Source of the DNA: Chlorops oryzae | Taxonomy: Eukaryota > Arthropoda > Insecta > Diptera > Chloropidae | Assembly (NCBI GenBank): GCA_020466095.1 | Contig: CM035808.1 | Location: 82,376,779-82,440,778 of the forward strand | Reading direction: 5' to 3' | Length of the DNA: 64,000 nucleotides | Part shown: in pieces, positions 44,793-56,942 of the stretch | Position numbering within the stretch: the first letter of the stretch is position 1 | Layout: each line of letters opens with the position of its first letter | Position numbers and translations under genes: made by a program | The notes under the pieces: generated by a model | The model's database searches: none | Seen by the model: the letters and a program-made list of their open reading frames with translations, nothing else | What the model was told of the DNA's origin: nothing

Positions 44793-45410
44793 CTTAATCT
44801 GTTTTGGACAAGTGACCCTTTTCGCAAATATGAACTAAGTACCTCAGACCCCATGGCAATTCTATTCTATTTAAGGGCTTCGTGGTATATCCTTCGTGAA
44901 GAAAAATTTTTACTATGATTAATTAGTTTTTATTTTTTTATATCGCTAGAGGCTTTGTTTTGTTATGATCCAGATCTATTGCTGAGCGCTTTCACACGAA
45001 AATCACAATCTGAAGTTCCCACTGAACTTGCAAAGTTGAATTTATATCGAAAATTATCTTGTCCTATAGTCATAAATAATAAATTACAATTGAATAAAAG
45101 GTAGAACCCTACGAATTAGCTTGTGAGGTAATGCTGACAAATGCATTTGCCCACGATTCAACGACGTTGCTTGCAAAATATGTTTCTCGTGCAATTGAGT
45201 GCAACTTTCAAAGAATTTGGTTATATGAGAAGCGATATATGTCGTGAATGAAGTGAAAAATGAGTTGTGCGTTCGTGTGTAAACATACTACACCCTCACC
45301 TTAAGAGGAAAAAATTTTAATTTTTGTTTTTTTTACGAAAAATAAAATTCTTCATTTTTTTTTTGAATATACATACGATAGTATTGAAATTTATTACATG
45401 TAATGGCATC
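44793..45410. repeat. Repeat S1, copy 2
   Basis: Second copy of 39302-39896, leading directly into unit 2. No gene. Confidence 0.75.
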
Positions 45411-45693
45411 TAAGAATCTATTCATTGCCCTAAAATCTACCTTTCGCTTTAAAAAATTACTTATTGTCTTAAAATTTACATATCGCATGCTTCTAACTGA
45501 TGCTTAAGTATAGTATCTATATTTTGTATATTCGCTTACTCACATAGTCTTAAATTGTTGTTATGCACTAGTTTTCTTTGATTCTTATATAATATTACTG
45601 AATTAACACCTTGTCGTTCTAATATCTTAAAAGGACCTTCATAAGGACTGTCTAATTTCTCACCTGCATAATTTCTTAAGAAACCTAGGCTAA

Positions 45694-46050
45694 CTATCTT
45701 AAATTCGATTGGATTTGAAGTCTTATCAACGCATTCTTTATTTTTAATTTTTTAGTAATGTTAATTAAATATTTTCTGGCGTTCTCATGTGCGTTTTGTA
45801 ATATCACTTTGAGTTCATTTCGATAACGATCAAAATTGTAAATAGGTTCGTTTCTGTAAATTTTTGTTGGAAAGCTAGGTAATCTTCGACATATTAATTC
45901 AAAGGGGGTGTATTTTTGTACTCGTATGTGGAGTGGTGTTATAAGAGAACGAATATTAAGGTTTTTTCTTATCCCATTCTGTGTCTTCAGTGCAACATAA
46001 AAGATATTCATTGAAGAGTCTATGATTTCTTTCTATTCCACCTAAAGATT
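45694..46050 (-). pseudogene. Integrase C-terminal part, gypsy-like, unit 2
   Basis: Reads GGIERNHRLFNEYLL-like (with the DDE glutamate) near 46040, then the C-terminal region YTPFELICRRLPSFPTKIY and RYRNELKVILQNAHENARKYL. A one-base insertion (TTTTTG near 45915) breaks the frame relative to unit 3. The core with both aspartates is deleted between this block and 46066. No env is seen downstream. Confidence 0.75.
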
Positions 46051-46065
46051 CGTGACGATATTGTG

Positions 46066-46755
46066 TTAATGTTTTTTGTTCAATGTTAAATAATTCGATT
46101 GTTTTAACTTGGCTATTGTCCTGTTAATACCAGTGTGATCTCCGAGTAAATATAAGTGATTTTCTTTAATAAGACGTAACTGATCAAGTTCGTCTTTAAT
46201 TGGTTCGGGGGGTTCGAACAAAATAATATTTATTGGAGTGAACAATCCTTTATTTATTTGTTTCTGCAGTTTTTCTTCATAAAATGATTTTAATTCTTCT
46301 TGATTTATGATTTCAAATACTAGATCCTTCTTAGAAAGAGCTAGGTGACTTATACCATTGCAGTATAAAATTGAAATCAGCTTCTCCAAAACTGCTTTTC
46401 TGTAGTAGAATTTGTCGGTTGAATCAATAAGAACATCGTTATTAACGATTGCAAAAGTCTGCAGAATTTTACGCTTTTTACATATATTTTCCCCTTGTGT
46501 TTGCGCAAAATTAAGAATTAGCAAATTTCTAACATCCGAAATAAAAATGCATTCCCACATGTTCGGATAGCTAATCCTCTTTGTGGGGGTAGGTGTTCTA
46601 TTTGGACGGGTCACATAATTAGTTGTACTTCTAGTTATTGCATTAAAAGGTATCAAAGTTTTTAATTCATTAGAATTAATTGATATTTTAGAAAGTGCAT
46701 CAGCGTTAGTGTTTCTGTTGTTTATATATAATATAATCTCAAGATCATATTCCAT
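46066..46755 (-). pseudogene. RNase H end and integrase N-terminus, gypsy-like, unit 2
   Basis: Frame of 229 codons: MEYDLEIILYINNRNTNADALSKI is the RNase H/connection end, and LLGDHTGINRTIAKLKQ is the start of the integrase zinc module; the frame stops at TLNKKH before the cysteines. Compared with unit 3, nine or so bases are missing near 46720 (NNRNTN versus NKENLNTN) and a base is gained near 46795. The RNase H part (46756-47060) is degenerate, with the first Asp replaced (TSNYAFGAV). Confidence 0.75.
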
Positions 46756-47065
46756 GAGATCGATGCTAATTCTGGTGAGTTTTGAAGAGGGGTATCTTAT
46801 GTTTAAACAATGAAACTAATGGTCTATGATCTGTTAGCTATTTTGAAAGTTTTTCAATGACACTTAAGGTCTGAAGTGATTTATCGCCTCAATGAATAGC
46901 TAAAAGTTCTTTTATCTATTATTCGTTTATTCAACTCGTGAGAATTTTAAGATCTACTTGCAAATGCAATTGGAAGATCAGATCGTATTTAACCTTGAGA
47001 AAGTACTGCACCAAAAGCATAATTTGAGGTGAGGATATTTAGAAATATTAATCTTGTCCTTAGTC

Positions 47066-47377
47066 TTATTTTGGTATTATTAATAAAGGTGAATTATAAG
47101 GGCTAGTATAATGTTCAATAATGCCTTTGCTTAGCAGTTCTTGAACTTGTTTATTGATTTCATTTAATTGACTATGCGGAAGGCGATAATTGTTAATATA
47201 AATAGGGCTGTAGTCTGTTAGTACTGGCTGTTGTTCATAAAAGTTGTTTACGGATAATTCTTCATTGCTTAAATAAAATATATTTTGAAATTTATTGCAA
47301 AATGCCGTTATTGATTTGCTAGTGAAATACTCAAAATTTTGTAATTTCAAAAGTTTTTCCAGTTTAAACCATCGCAA
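47066..47377 (-). pseudogene. Reverse transcriptase N-terminal part, unit 2
   Basis: YINNYRLPHSQLNEINKQV then IIEHYTSPYNSPLLIIPK are the RT entry motifs of Ty3 elements. The frame ends at IPK; the palm with the catalytic Asp pair is absent because the next readable sequence is already RNase H. The element therefore could not copy itself. Confidence 0.8.
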
Positions 47378-47569
47378 ATCTTAACCGTTGGTGGACGAAG
47401 ATGTTTGTTTCTTTATACAAGTGAGAAGAACTCTTTTGGGAATTAAATCAAAATGTTATCGATGCCCCTATGTGTAGAAAGGTAAGACTATCATAGTTAA
47501 TCTTTGCTCTAAACTTTGCACAAAAATCTCTTCCTGAAATTCTATTTCACCTTATAGGAAATGAACTTT

Positions 47570-47948
47570 TAATGCTTAAAAACACTATGCTCTATATATA
47601 TAGGCAATATACATGTCCCAAAAATCACAATGTCTTTCTTTGAGATTTCTGAAACTGCACATGAGTCGCTACTGTCAATACATAAATTACACAAATGTTC
47701 ATATTTATTTAATGATATATCTGCCCTGTATCTATTAAAAATGAAAGAATGTTATTATTACATTTACTATAAGCATAATTACTATGATCAAACTTTACAG
47801 TGAAGTAAAAAAATTTCATATAATTCCCCGCGTAACCTAATCTGCTACCTGTTCGGTATTGGGGGTTCTCAAGTTGTCCCTGTTGCTCTGTGCCATTTAC
47901 AAAAAATGCATTATGCCTTACATTATTTTGGCTTTGGGAGTTGTTCAA
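47570..47948 (-). pseudogene. Protease, unit 2 (frameshifted)
   Basis: ILSFLIDTG is the aspartic protease active site, but a single C missing near 47732 (relative to unit 3) shifts the frame right after DTG. Upstream YAYSKCNNN and the gag end NNSQSQNNVRHNAFF can be read. Confidence 0.75.
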
Positions 47949-48167
47949 ATTTGAATTCGCGCGAGCATTGTTGTTATTATGTCTTTGATTTTGGAATTTG
48001 TTGTTGTTGTATTGTGCACTTTGCTGATATGCGAGACAATCGCGCGTGCCTTGTCGGTTTCCGTTGCTGTTGTTATTGTTGTAGCCATTCGTGTTGTTGC
48101 TGTTGAAGCAGTTGTTGTACTTGTTGTTGTTGTTGTTTCCACAGCGATCGTATTGCTGCTATCTGTA
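47949..48167 (-). pseudogene. Gag C-terminal Asn-rich region, unit 2
   Basis: AAC/AAT-rich codons give an Asn-rich, presumably disordered Gag tail with RQGTRDCLAYQQ. PIF/Harbinger 2 interrupts it at 48168. The remaining gag lies beyond 51195. Confidence 0.6.
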
Positions 48168-48487
48168 GGGCGATTCTGTAACTAGGTTTCGGCGTAAATC
48201 ATGATCGTTAAATGAACTAAGCGATAAAACTAACGATTGAACGATTCTGTAAAAAAATCTGTATCGATTATCGGATCGCTGTCGTTTAAATATAAAAAAA
48301 ATGGCAACGTAATACCGAAAGTTCAATTCTGTATTTTTGAACGATAAATTTCGAATCGATAAGTTGTTGTTTTAGCGATTTTCTTTTCGACAAGTTTTTT
48401 GACCTCGCAAAGTAAATTTTTATGATAAAAGTGTCAAATAGCGGCAAGATTAATTAAACGCAATATTGAAAAAGCGGAATTGCGGAA

Positions 48488-49695
48488 AAATATGAATTTG
48501 CGTCGTTTGGTATATAAAATGAATTGTTTATTTTTGTCTTTAAGTGAAATGGCGTATTCGTATTTAGCAAACTCAATAATTGAGAATGAGTTAATGGCAG
48601 GGAGACAAAGAGAAAATATGTAGTGCTGGAGCTTACGAGAATGCAACAACCCATTCGATCTTAGCGAGGAAGCGTTTAAGAAACTCTATCGATTAACAAC
48701 GGAGACGGCCTTAGAGTTAACCGAAAAAATAGAGACGAATTGGCACTCTTCAAGAATAACTGCTATATCCAAGGAGACACAAGTGTGGCGTTGTATGATA
48801 TTTCAAAGTGGTTTGTAGCTTAAATAATTTTTTTTAAGGTTCTTGCGGCTTTGCGGTTCTACGCAACAGGATGCTATCAGCGTCCAGTTGGAGAGCAATG
48901 GGGCATTTCGTTAAGCCAGACGTCAATAAGTCGTTGCATTCACAGGGTTACTAATGCAATTAATGATGTGCTCCTGCGTCGGATCGTCAGATTCCCAATG
49001 ACGCAGAATGAGCGGAATGCAGCGATAGCCACTTTTGCTACAGTGCCGGCTCCATTTAATGGAGCTATAGGAGCGATTGATTGCAAACACGTTGCAATTC
49101 GCGGACCATACGTCAACCACCACGGTTACCACTCCGTAAATTTCCAAATGGTTTGTATATGATATGATTAATGTCTAACAATATATTTTTTTACACATTT
49201 CTCCAAACTTTTAAGATTTGCGATCCTTAACTGAAAATATTGAACGTTAACGCTCGATTTCCTGGAGCACGGCACGACGCATTTATATGGAACTCCTCAG
49301 CCGCCCGGATGGTCATGAATCGTGCATATGACATGGGAGAACGTTTCTTTTTGATTGGTATGTATGTAACTTTCTACATACTCTTCCTATTTTCTTGATT
49401 ACTTTTATTTATAGGAGATTCTGGGTATCCTCTAGAGCCGTGGCTTATGACCCCTTTGCCAAATGAGCTAGAAGGAACACCAAAGTTCCGGTATAACGAG
49501 GCTTTTTGCAAGGCGAGAAACCCAATTGAACGACTCTTTGGGGTCTTAAAGTCAACCTGGCGCTGCCTTTCCCGTGAGAGGGTTCTTATGTACCAACCAG
49601 GATTCGCAGGCAAGATCGTAAATGCGGGCTGCGTGCTGCACTACCTGCGCCTATCAGAAGGGGAAAACGAAATACATGATCACCCTTACGAATAA
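48488..49695 (+). pseudogene. Harbinger transposase, unit 2
   Basis: Exon pieces: MNLRRLVYKMNCL (48488) with a TAG after RQRENM; CNNPFDLSEEAFKKLYRL; then 48851-49150 with GISLSQTSISRCIHRV and the first Asp in GAIDCKHVAI. Introns 49151-49215 and 49358-49414 (57 bp, GT-AG) are inferred. The next exon carries ILNVNARFPGARHDAFIW (second Asp) but has an in-frame TAA after ICDP (near 49229). The last exon reads GDSGYPLEPWLMTPL and has the Glu in ARNPIERLFGVLK, ending at 49695. The same stops occur in unit 3, so they predate the duplication. The triad itself is kept. Confidence 0.85.
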
Positions 49696-49989
49696 TATGT
49701 GCAAGAGCATACACCACGAGCTCCAACCGGATCAAATCTGTCTATTGCCAGAAGAATACAAGATCGAATCATAGCTTCGAGTTTCACATAGGCATGTATA
49801 CCACCGGAATGGAAAAGTTTAAAACCCACTTAATAATTGTTTCCATAAACTTTTTTGTATTTTCAGTAGAAACAAACAAGAATTAAACAATGCTAATTAC
49901 TAAATATTTAATGATTGCGTTTTTAATAAAAAAAAAAAAAAAAAAAAAAAACAAGTTAAAACAAAGGTTAGCTTCACAGAAGTAACATT

Positions 49990-50940
49990 TCATTTGTCGC
50001 TTTTATCGCATCCGTTTTCTAAGGCTTCCGCAAGTTTGTTGATTGCCTTCGCAATTTCTCGGTTGCTCCCTTCCATGGCTGTTGCAATTCGATCAAGTGC
50101 CTGCGATGTTGCCAGCACCGCTTCCGAATTGGCTTTAGACGCTTCAGCCGAAATCTGATAAAAGAAAAATGCTTCTAATGGTGAATTTGTTAACAAACCC
50201 GTTACCTTCAATGCATCCGCTTGCTGTTGTTCAAGCTCCAAAAACTGCTTCTTCGTATCGTCTTCGTTGGATTTTCTTGGAGTGTGTGCGAATGTGCGAT
50301 ATATTCGTCGCCTTTTCGAGGTGCAAGGTGTCGCATCACTGTTTCCGGACTCAATAGTGAAGCTATTTATTACTGTTGGAGGTTGCGCCAACGTTTCCAC
50401 GTCTCCACTTTCAAACGCTAACTGAAGATGCTGTAAATAACACCAACTTAATTATAAAAATGTTTAATGGAAACCCGTGTTATATAACCTCTTCTTCGGG
50501 AAGGCTGTCTGGGCAGTCAGCACTTCCTTGCACATTATCCATGCCTAAAAGCGAAACAATGTTTTTCTAGCTCAGTGAGCTCCCCTTGTTCCACTGTTCT
50601 GTTGCCTGTTTTCGCAAGGTCCCTCCTACGATCGCGAACTTTTATTGAAGTACTGCTCTTCAAGTCACGCCAAACCTACAACGACATGTCAATACAGTCT
50701 TTGGTTGACATTCGAACTTTCATCTCTTACCACTTGCCATTGTTCCACACTTTTGTGAGCTCCAACCATGTTATTCAAAATTTCGGCGAGCTCCAACCAC
50801 TTTTTTTTGCACTCCATTTTTCCGTGTAAAGATTGGAAACGTCCTTCCGCCAACCCACTGTTCTGCATGAAAAAGTCAATCATGACCGTTAATTGTTTTT
50901 GATTTGCACGGGAGCTTCGAATTTTCCTTTCGTGTTGCAT
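49990..50940 (-). CDS. Myb/SANT-like partner protein of PIF/Harbinger 2, unit 2
   Basis: Starts MQHERKIRSSRANQKQLTV at 50940; the first block has Trp-containing Myb/zeste-like helices (KKWLELAEILNN, SVEQWQVV). After an inferred intron the sequence continues DLKSSTSIKVRDRRRDLAK (about 50670), and a last exon (50400-49990) has a basic stretch TSKRRRIYR and a long helical tail (LEQQQADALKV, ATAMEGSNREIAKAINKLAEAL). Exon joins are my inference. Family role: DNA-binding partner of the transposase. It differs from the MADF protein of PIF/Harbinger 1. Confidence 0.75.
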
Positions 50941-51195
50941 TTCTATTGTGAATTAAAAAATTCTGCAAACTGTTGTATAAAAAAAAAAATCCGAAATCAA
51001 TAAAGGAAAACTTTCAAAAATTTAAAAATTTCGAAGACGCGTTGCCAACTTTTCGAATTTTTCATCGTTAACAATTTAGCCTTGCCTACCTATCCCAACG
51101 ACAAAAATACAAAATCACACATTCGCTAATGCAAGCGACGAAATCGTATAATAACGAAACGAATATTGGATCGGAAAAAATTTACAGAATCGCCC

Positions 51196-51412
51196 TGCTG
51201 TTGTGTGTTTGGTTGTTTTGACGATTTGAGTTTTTCGAATGATGTTGTTGGTGCTGTTGTTATCAGGTCTCCTATTACCATTTTGCCTCTGCTGATTACC
51301 TCTATGCTGGTTTCTAACGTTGCGCTGTCTGTACATCATGAGACGAACTTCTTCCGTATGCTCTGATTCTGGTGCTATTTGGAGAGTTTCATTAAAATTG
51401 GGACTCTACTTC
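51196..51412 (-). pseudogene. Gag fragment right of PIF/Harbinger 2, unit 2
   Basis: NETLQIAPESEHTEEVRLM, then MYRQRNVRNQHRGNQQRQN and Asn-rich codons. It is cut at 51412, where unit 3 starts with the integrase end. Confidence 0.65.
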
Positions 51413-51695
51413 TAAGAATCTATTCATTGCCCTAAAATCTACCTTTCGCTTTAAAAAATTACTTATTGTCTTAAAATTTACATATCGCATGCTTCTAACT
51501 GATGCTTAAGTATAGTATCTATATTTTGTATATTCGCTTACTCACATAGTCTTAAATTGTTGTTATGCACTAGTTTTCTTTGATTCTTATATAATATTAC
51601 TGAATTAACACCTTGTCGTTCTAATATCTTAAAAGGACCTTCATAAGGACTGTCTAATTTCTCACCTGCATAATTTATTAAGAAACCTAGGCTAA

Positions 51696-52051
51696 CTATC
51701 TTAAATTCGATTGGATTTGAAGTCTTATCAACGCATTCTTTATTTTTAATTTTTTAGTAATGTTAATTAAATATTTTCTGGCGTTCTCATGTGCGTTTTG
51801 TAATATCACTTTGAGTTCATTTCGATAACGATCAAAATTGTAAATAGGTTCGTTTCTGTAAATTTTTGTTGGAAAGCTAGGTAATCTTCGACATATTAAT
51901 TCAAAGGGGGTGTATTTTGTACTCGTATGTGGAGTGGTGTTATAAGAGAACGAATATTAAGGTTTTTTCTTATCCCATTCTGTGTCTTCAGTGCAACATA
52001 AAAGATATTCATTGAAGAGTCTATGATTTCTTTCTATTCCACCTAAAGATT
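51696..52051 (-). pseudogene. Integrase C-terminal part, unit 3
   Basis: Same content as in unit 2, but without the extra T, so IERNHRLFNEYLL, YSFSYNTTPHTSTKYTPFE and the following C-terminal region are in one frame. The catalytic core is still missing. Confidence 0.75.
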
Positions 52052-52066
52052 CGTGACGATATTGTG

Positions 52067-52816
52067 TTAATGTTTTTTGTTCAATGTTAAATAATTCGAT
52101 TGTTTTAACTTGGCTATTGTCCTGTTAATACCAGTGTGATCTCCGAGTAAATATAAATGATTTTCTTTAATAAGACGTAACTGATCAAGTTCGTCTTTAA
52201 TTGGTTCGGGGGGTTCGAACAAAATAATATTTATTGGAGTGAACAATCCTTTATTTATTTGTTTCTGCAGTTTTTCTTCATAAAATGATTTTAATTCTTC
52301 TTGATTTATGATTTCAAATACTAGATCCTTCTTAGAAAGAGCTAGGTGACTTATACCATTGCAGTATAAAATTGAAATCAGCTTCTCCAAAACTGCTTTT
52401 CTGTAGTAGAATTTGTCGGTTGAATCAATAAGAACATCGTTATTAACGATTGCAAAAGTCTGCAGAATTTTACGCTTTTTACATATATTTTCCCCTTGTG
52501 TTTGCGCAAAATTAAGAATTAGCAAATTTCTAACATCCGAAATAAAAATGCATTCCCACATGTTCGGATAGCTAATCCTCTTTGTGGGGGTAGGTGTTCT
52601 ATTTGGACGGGTCACATAATTAGTTGTACTTCTAGTTATTGCATTAAAAGGTATCAAAGTTTTTAATTCATTAGAATTAACTGATATTTTAGAAAGTGCA
52701 TCAGCGTTAGTGTTTAGATTTTCTTTGTTTATATATAATATAATCTCAAGATCATATTCCATGAGATCGATGCTAATTCTGGTGAGTTTTGAAGAGGGGT
52801 TCTTATGTTTAAACAA
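52067..52816 (-). pseudogene. RNase H end and integrase N-terminus, unit 3
   Basis: 249 codons, open slightly further than in unit 2: FKHKNPSSKLTRISIDLMEYD, ILYINKENLNTNADALSKI and HTGINRTIAKLKQ. Stops at the same TLNKKH. Confidence 0.75.
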
Positions 52817-53067
52817 TGAAACTAATGGTCTATGATCTGTTACTATTTTGAAAGTTTTTCAATACACTTAAGGTCTGAAGTGATTTATCGCCCAATGAAT
52901 AGCTAAAAGTTCTTTTTCTATTATTCGTTTATTCAACTCGTGAGAATTTTAAGATCTACTTGCAAATGCAATTGGAAGATCAGATCGTATTTAACCTTGA
53001 GAAAGTACTGCACCAAAAGCATAATTTGAGGTGAGGATATTTAGAAATATTAATCTTGTCCTTAGTC

Positions 53068-53379
53068 TTATTTTGGTATTATTAATAAAGGTGAATTATA
53101 AGGGCTAGTATAATGTTCAATAATGCCTTTGCTTAGCAGTTCTTGAACTTGTTTATTGATTTCATTTAATTGACTATGCGGAAGGCGATAATTGTTAATA
53201 TAAATAGGGCTGTAGTCTGTTAGTACTGGCTGTTGTTCATAAAAGTTGTTTACGGATAATTCTTCATTGCTTAAATAAAATATATTTTGAAATTTATTGC
53301 AAAATGCCGTTATTGATTTGCTAGTGAAATACTCAAAATTTTGTAATTTCAAAAGTTTTTCCAGTTTAAACCATCGCAA
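53068..53379 (-). pseudogene. Reverse transcriptase N-terminal part, unit 3
   Basis: Identical reading to unit 2 (YINNYRLPHSQ, SPYNSPLLIIPK), with the same loss of the RT palm. Confidence 0.8.
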
Positions 53380-53571
53380 ATCTTAACCGTTGGTGGACGA
53401 AGATGTTTGTTTCTTTATACAAGTGAGAAGAACTCTTTTGGGAATTAAATCAAAAATGTTATCGATGCCCCTATGTGTAGAAAGGTAAGACTATCATAGT
53501 TAATCTTTGCTCTAAACTTTGCACAAAAATCTCTTCCTGAAATTCTATTTCACCTTATAGGAAATGAACTT

Positions 53572-53823
53572 TTAATGCTTAAAAACACTATGCTCTATAT
53601 ATATAGGCAATATACATGTCCCAAAAATCACAATGTCTTTCTTTGAGATTTCTGAAACTGCACATGAGTCGCTACTGTCAATACATAAATTACACAAATG
53701 TTCATATTTATTTAATGATATATCTGCCCCTGTATCTATTAAAAATGAAAGAATGTTATTATTACATTTACTATAAGCATAATTACTATGATCAAACTTT
53801 ACAGTGAAGTAAAAAAATTTCAT
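53572..53823 (-). pseudogene. Protease, unit 3 (frame open)
   Basis: LSFLIDTGADISLNKYEHL with the active-site DTGA, followed by SEISKKDIVIFGTCILPIYI, a normal retropepsin pattern. One more C near 53730 than in unit 2 keeps the frame open. Confidence 0.8.
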
Positions 53824-54170
53824 ATAATTCCCCGCGTAACCTAATCTGCTACCTGTTCGGTATTGGGGGTTCTCAAGTTTCCCTGTTGCTCTGTGCCATT
53901 TACAAAAAATGCATTATGCCTTACATTATTTTGGCTTTGGGAGTTGTTCAAATTTGAATTCGCGCGAGCATTGTTGTTATTATGTCTTTGATTTTGGAAT
54001 TTGTTGTTGTTGTATTGTGCACTTTGCTGATATGCGAGACAATCGCGCGTGCCTTGTCGGTTTCCGTTGCTGTTGTTATTGTTGTAGCCATTCGTGTTGT
54101 TGCTGTTGAAGCAGTTGTTGTACTTGTTGTTGTTGTTGTTTCCACAGCGATCGTATTGCTGCTATCTGTA
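53824..54170 (-). pseudogene. Gag C-terminal Asn-rich region, unit 3
   Basis: As in unit 2, interrupted by PIF/Harbinger 2 at 54171. Confidence 0.6.
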
Positions 54171-54489
54171 GGGCGATTCTGTAACTAGGTTTCGGCGTAA
54201 ATCATATCGTTAAATGAACTAAGCGATAAAACTAACGATTGAACGATTCTGTAAAAAAATCTGTATCGATTATCGGATCGCTGTCGTTTAAATATAAAAA
54301 AAATGGCAACGTAATACCGAAAGTTCAATTCTGTATTTTTGAACGATAAATTTCGAATCGATAAGTTGTTGTTTTAGCGATTTTCTTTTCGACAAGTTTT
54401 TTGACCTCGCAAAGTAAATTTTTATGATAAAAGTGTCAAATAGCGGCAAGATTAATTAAACGCAATATTGAAAAAGCGGAATTGCGGAA

Positions 54490-55697
54490 AAATATGAATT
54501 TGCGTCGTTTGGTATATAAAATGAATTGTTTATTTTTGTCTTTAAGTGAAATGGCGTATTCGTATTTAGCAAACTCAATAATTGAGAATGAGTTAATGGC
54601 AGGGAGACAAAGAGAAAATATGTAGTGCTGGAGCTTACGAGAATGCAACAACCCATTCGATCTTAGCGAGGAAGCGTTTAAGAAACTCTATCGATTAACA
54701 ACGGAGACGGCCTTAGAGTTAACCGAAAAAATAGAGACGAATTGGCACTCTTCAAGAATAACTGCTATATCCAAGGAGACACAAGTGTGGCGTTGTATGA
54801 TATTTCAAAGTGGTTTGTAGCTTAAATAATTTTTTTTAAGGTTCTTGCGGCTTTGCGGTTCTACGCAACAGGATGCTATCAGCGTCCAGTTGGAGAGCAA
54901 TGGGGCATTTCGTTAAGCCAGACGTCAATAAGTCGTTGCATTCACAGGGTTACTAATGCAATTAATGATGTGCTCCTGCGTCGGATCGTCAGATTCCCAA
55001 TGACGCAGAATGAGCGGAATGCAGCGATAGCCACTTTTGCTACAGTGCCGGCTCCATTTAATGGAGCTATAGGAGCGATTGATTGCAAACACGTTGCAAT
55101 TCGCGGACCATACGTCAACCACCACGGTTACCACTCCGTAAATTTCCAAATGGTTTGTATATGATATGATTAATGTCTAACAATATATTTTTTTACACAT
55201 TTCTCCAAACTTTTAAGATTTGCGATCCTTAACTGAAAATATTGAACGTTAACGCTCGATTTCCTGGAGCACGGCACGACGCATTTATATGGAACTCCTC
55301 AGCCGCCCGGATGGTCATGAATCGTGCATATGACATGGGAGAACGTTTCTTTTTGATTGGTATGTATGTAACTTTCTACATACTCTTCCTATTTTCTTGA
55401 TTACTTTTATTTATAGGAGATTCTGGGTATCCTCTAGAGCCGTGGCTTATGACCCCTTTGCCAAATGAGCTAGAAGGAACACCAAAGTTCCGGTATAACG
55501 AGGCTTTTTGCAAGGCGAGAAACCCAATTGAACGACTCTTTGGGGTCTTAAAGTCAACCTGGCGCTGCCTTTCCCGTGAGAGGGTTCTTATGTACCAACC
55601 AGGATTCGCAGGCAAGATCGTAAATGCGTGCTGCGTGCTGCACTACCTGCGCCTATCAGAAGGGGAAAACGAAATACATGATCACCCTTACGAATAA
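54490..55697 (+). pseudogene. Harbinger transposase, unit 3
   Basis: Same exons, introns, catalytic Asp/Asp/Glu and stop codons as in unit 2. One visible change: VNACCVLHY versus VNAGCVLHY in the last exon; C-C-V-L-H is the usual motif, so unit 2 holds the derived state. Confidence 0.85.
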
Positions 55698-55991
55698 TAT
55701 GTGCAAGAGCATACACCACGAGCTCCAACCGGATCAAATCTGTCTATTGCCAGAAGAATACAAGATCGAATCATAGCTTCGAGTTTCACATAGGCATGTA
55801 TACCACCAGAATGGAAAAGTTTAAAACCCACTTAATAATTGTTTCCATAAACTTTTTTGTATTTTCAGTAGAAACAAACAAGAATTAAACAATGCTAATT
55901 ACCAAATATTCAATGATTGCGTTTTTAATAAAAAAAAAAAAATAAAAAAAAAACAAGTTAAAACAAAGGTTAGCTTCACAGAAGTAACATT

Positions 55992-56942
55992 TCATTTGTC
56001 GCTTTTATCGCATCCGTTTTCTAAGGCTTCCGCAAGTTTGTTGATTGCCTTCGCAATTTCTCGGTTGCTCCCTTCCATGGCTGTTGCAATTCGATCAAGT
56101 GCCTGCGATGTTGCCAGCACCGCTTCCGAATTGGCTTTAGACGCTTCAGCCGAAATCTGATAAAAGAAAAATGCTTCTAATGGTGAATTTGTTAACAAAC
56201 CCGTTACCTTCAATGCATCCGCTTGCTGTTGTTCAAGCTCCAAAAACTGCTTCTTCGTATCGTCTTCGTTGGATTTTCTTGGAGTGTGTGCGAATGTGCG
56301 ATATATTCGTCGCCTTTTCGAGGTGCAAGGTGTCGCATCACTGTTTCCGGACTCAATAGTGAAGCTATTTATTACTGTTGGAGGTTGCGCCAACGTTTCC
56401 ACGTCTCCACTTTCAAACGCTAACTGAAGATGCTGTAAATAACACCAACTTAATTATAAAAATGTTTAATGGAAACCCGTGTTATATAACCTCTTCTTCG
56501 GGAAGGCTGTCTGGGCAGTCAGCACTTCCTTGCACATTATCCATGCCTAAAAGCGAAACAATGTTTTTCTAGCTCAGTGAGCTCCCCTTGTTCCACTGTT
56601 CTGTTGCCTGTTTTCGCAAGGTCCCTCCTACGATCGCGAACTTTTATTGAAGTACTGCTCTTCAAGTCACGCCAAACCTACAACGACATGTCAATACAGT
56701 CTTTGGTTGACATTCGAACTTTCATCTCTTACCACTTGCCATTGTTCCACACTTTTGTGAGCTCCAACCATGTTATTCAAAATTTCGGCGAGCTCCAACC
56801 ACTTTTTTTTGCACTCCATTTTTCCGTGTAAAGATTGGAAACGTCCTTCCGCCAACCCACTGTTCTGCATGAAAAAGTCAATCATGACCGTTAATTGTTT
56901 TTGATTTGCACGGGAGCTTCGAATTTTCCTTTCGTGTTGCAT
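55992..56942 (-). CDS. Myb/SANT-like partner protein, unit 3
   Basis: Same protein as 49990-50940; both exon blocks read identically. Confidence 0.75.

Larger units (their letters stand above)
48168..51195 (+). mobile_element. PIF/Harbinger 2, unit 2 (3,028 bp)
   Basis: Ends GGGCGATTCTGTAA and TTTACAGAATCGCCC. Contains a multi-exon DDE transposase on plus and a Myb/SANT-like gene on minus. I see no clean 3 bp duplication at the ends. Gag sequence lies on both sides. Confidence 0.88.
45411..51412. repeat. Tandem unit 2 (6,002 bp)
   Basis: Nearly identical to 51413-57414, head to tail. Holds the 3' two thirds of a minus-strand gypsy-like element with a PIF/Harbinger in gag. The junction at 51412/51413 joins gag sequence to the integrase end. 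Confidence 0.95.

Noticed and set aside
47906..48185. Cys/Val-rich frames as a small secreted or membrane peptide
   Set aside because: Alternative frames of an AAC/TTG-rich gag tract; both strands are open because of the trinucleotide bias.
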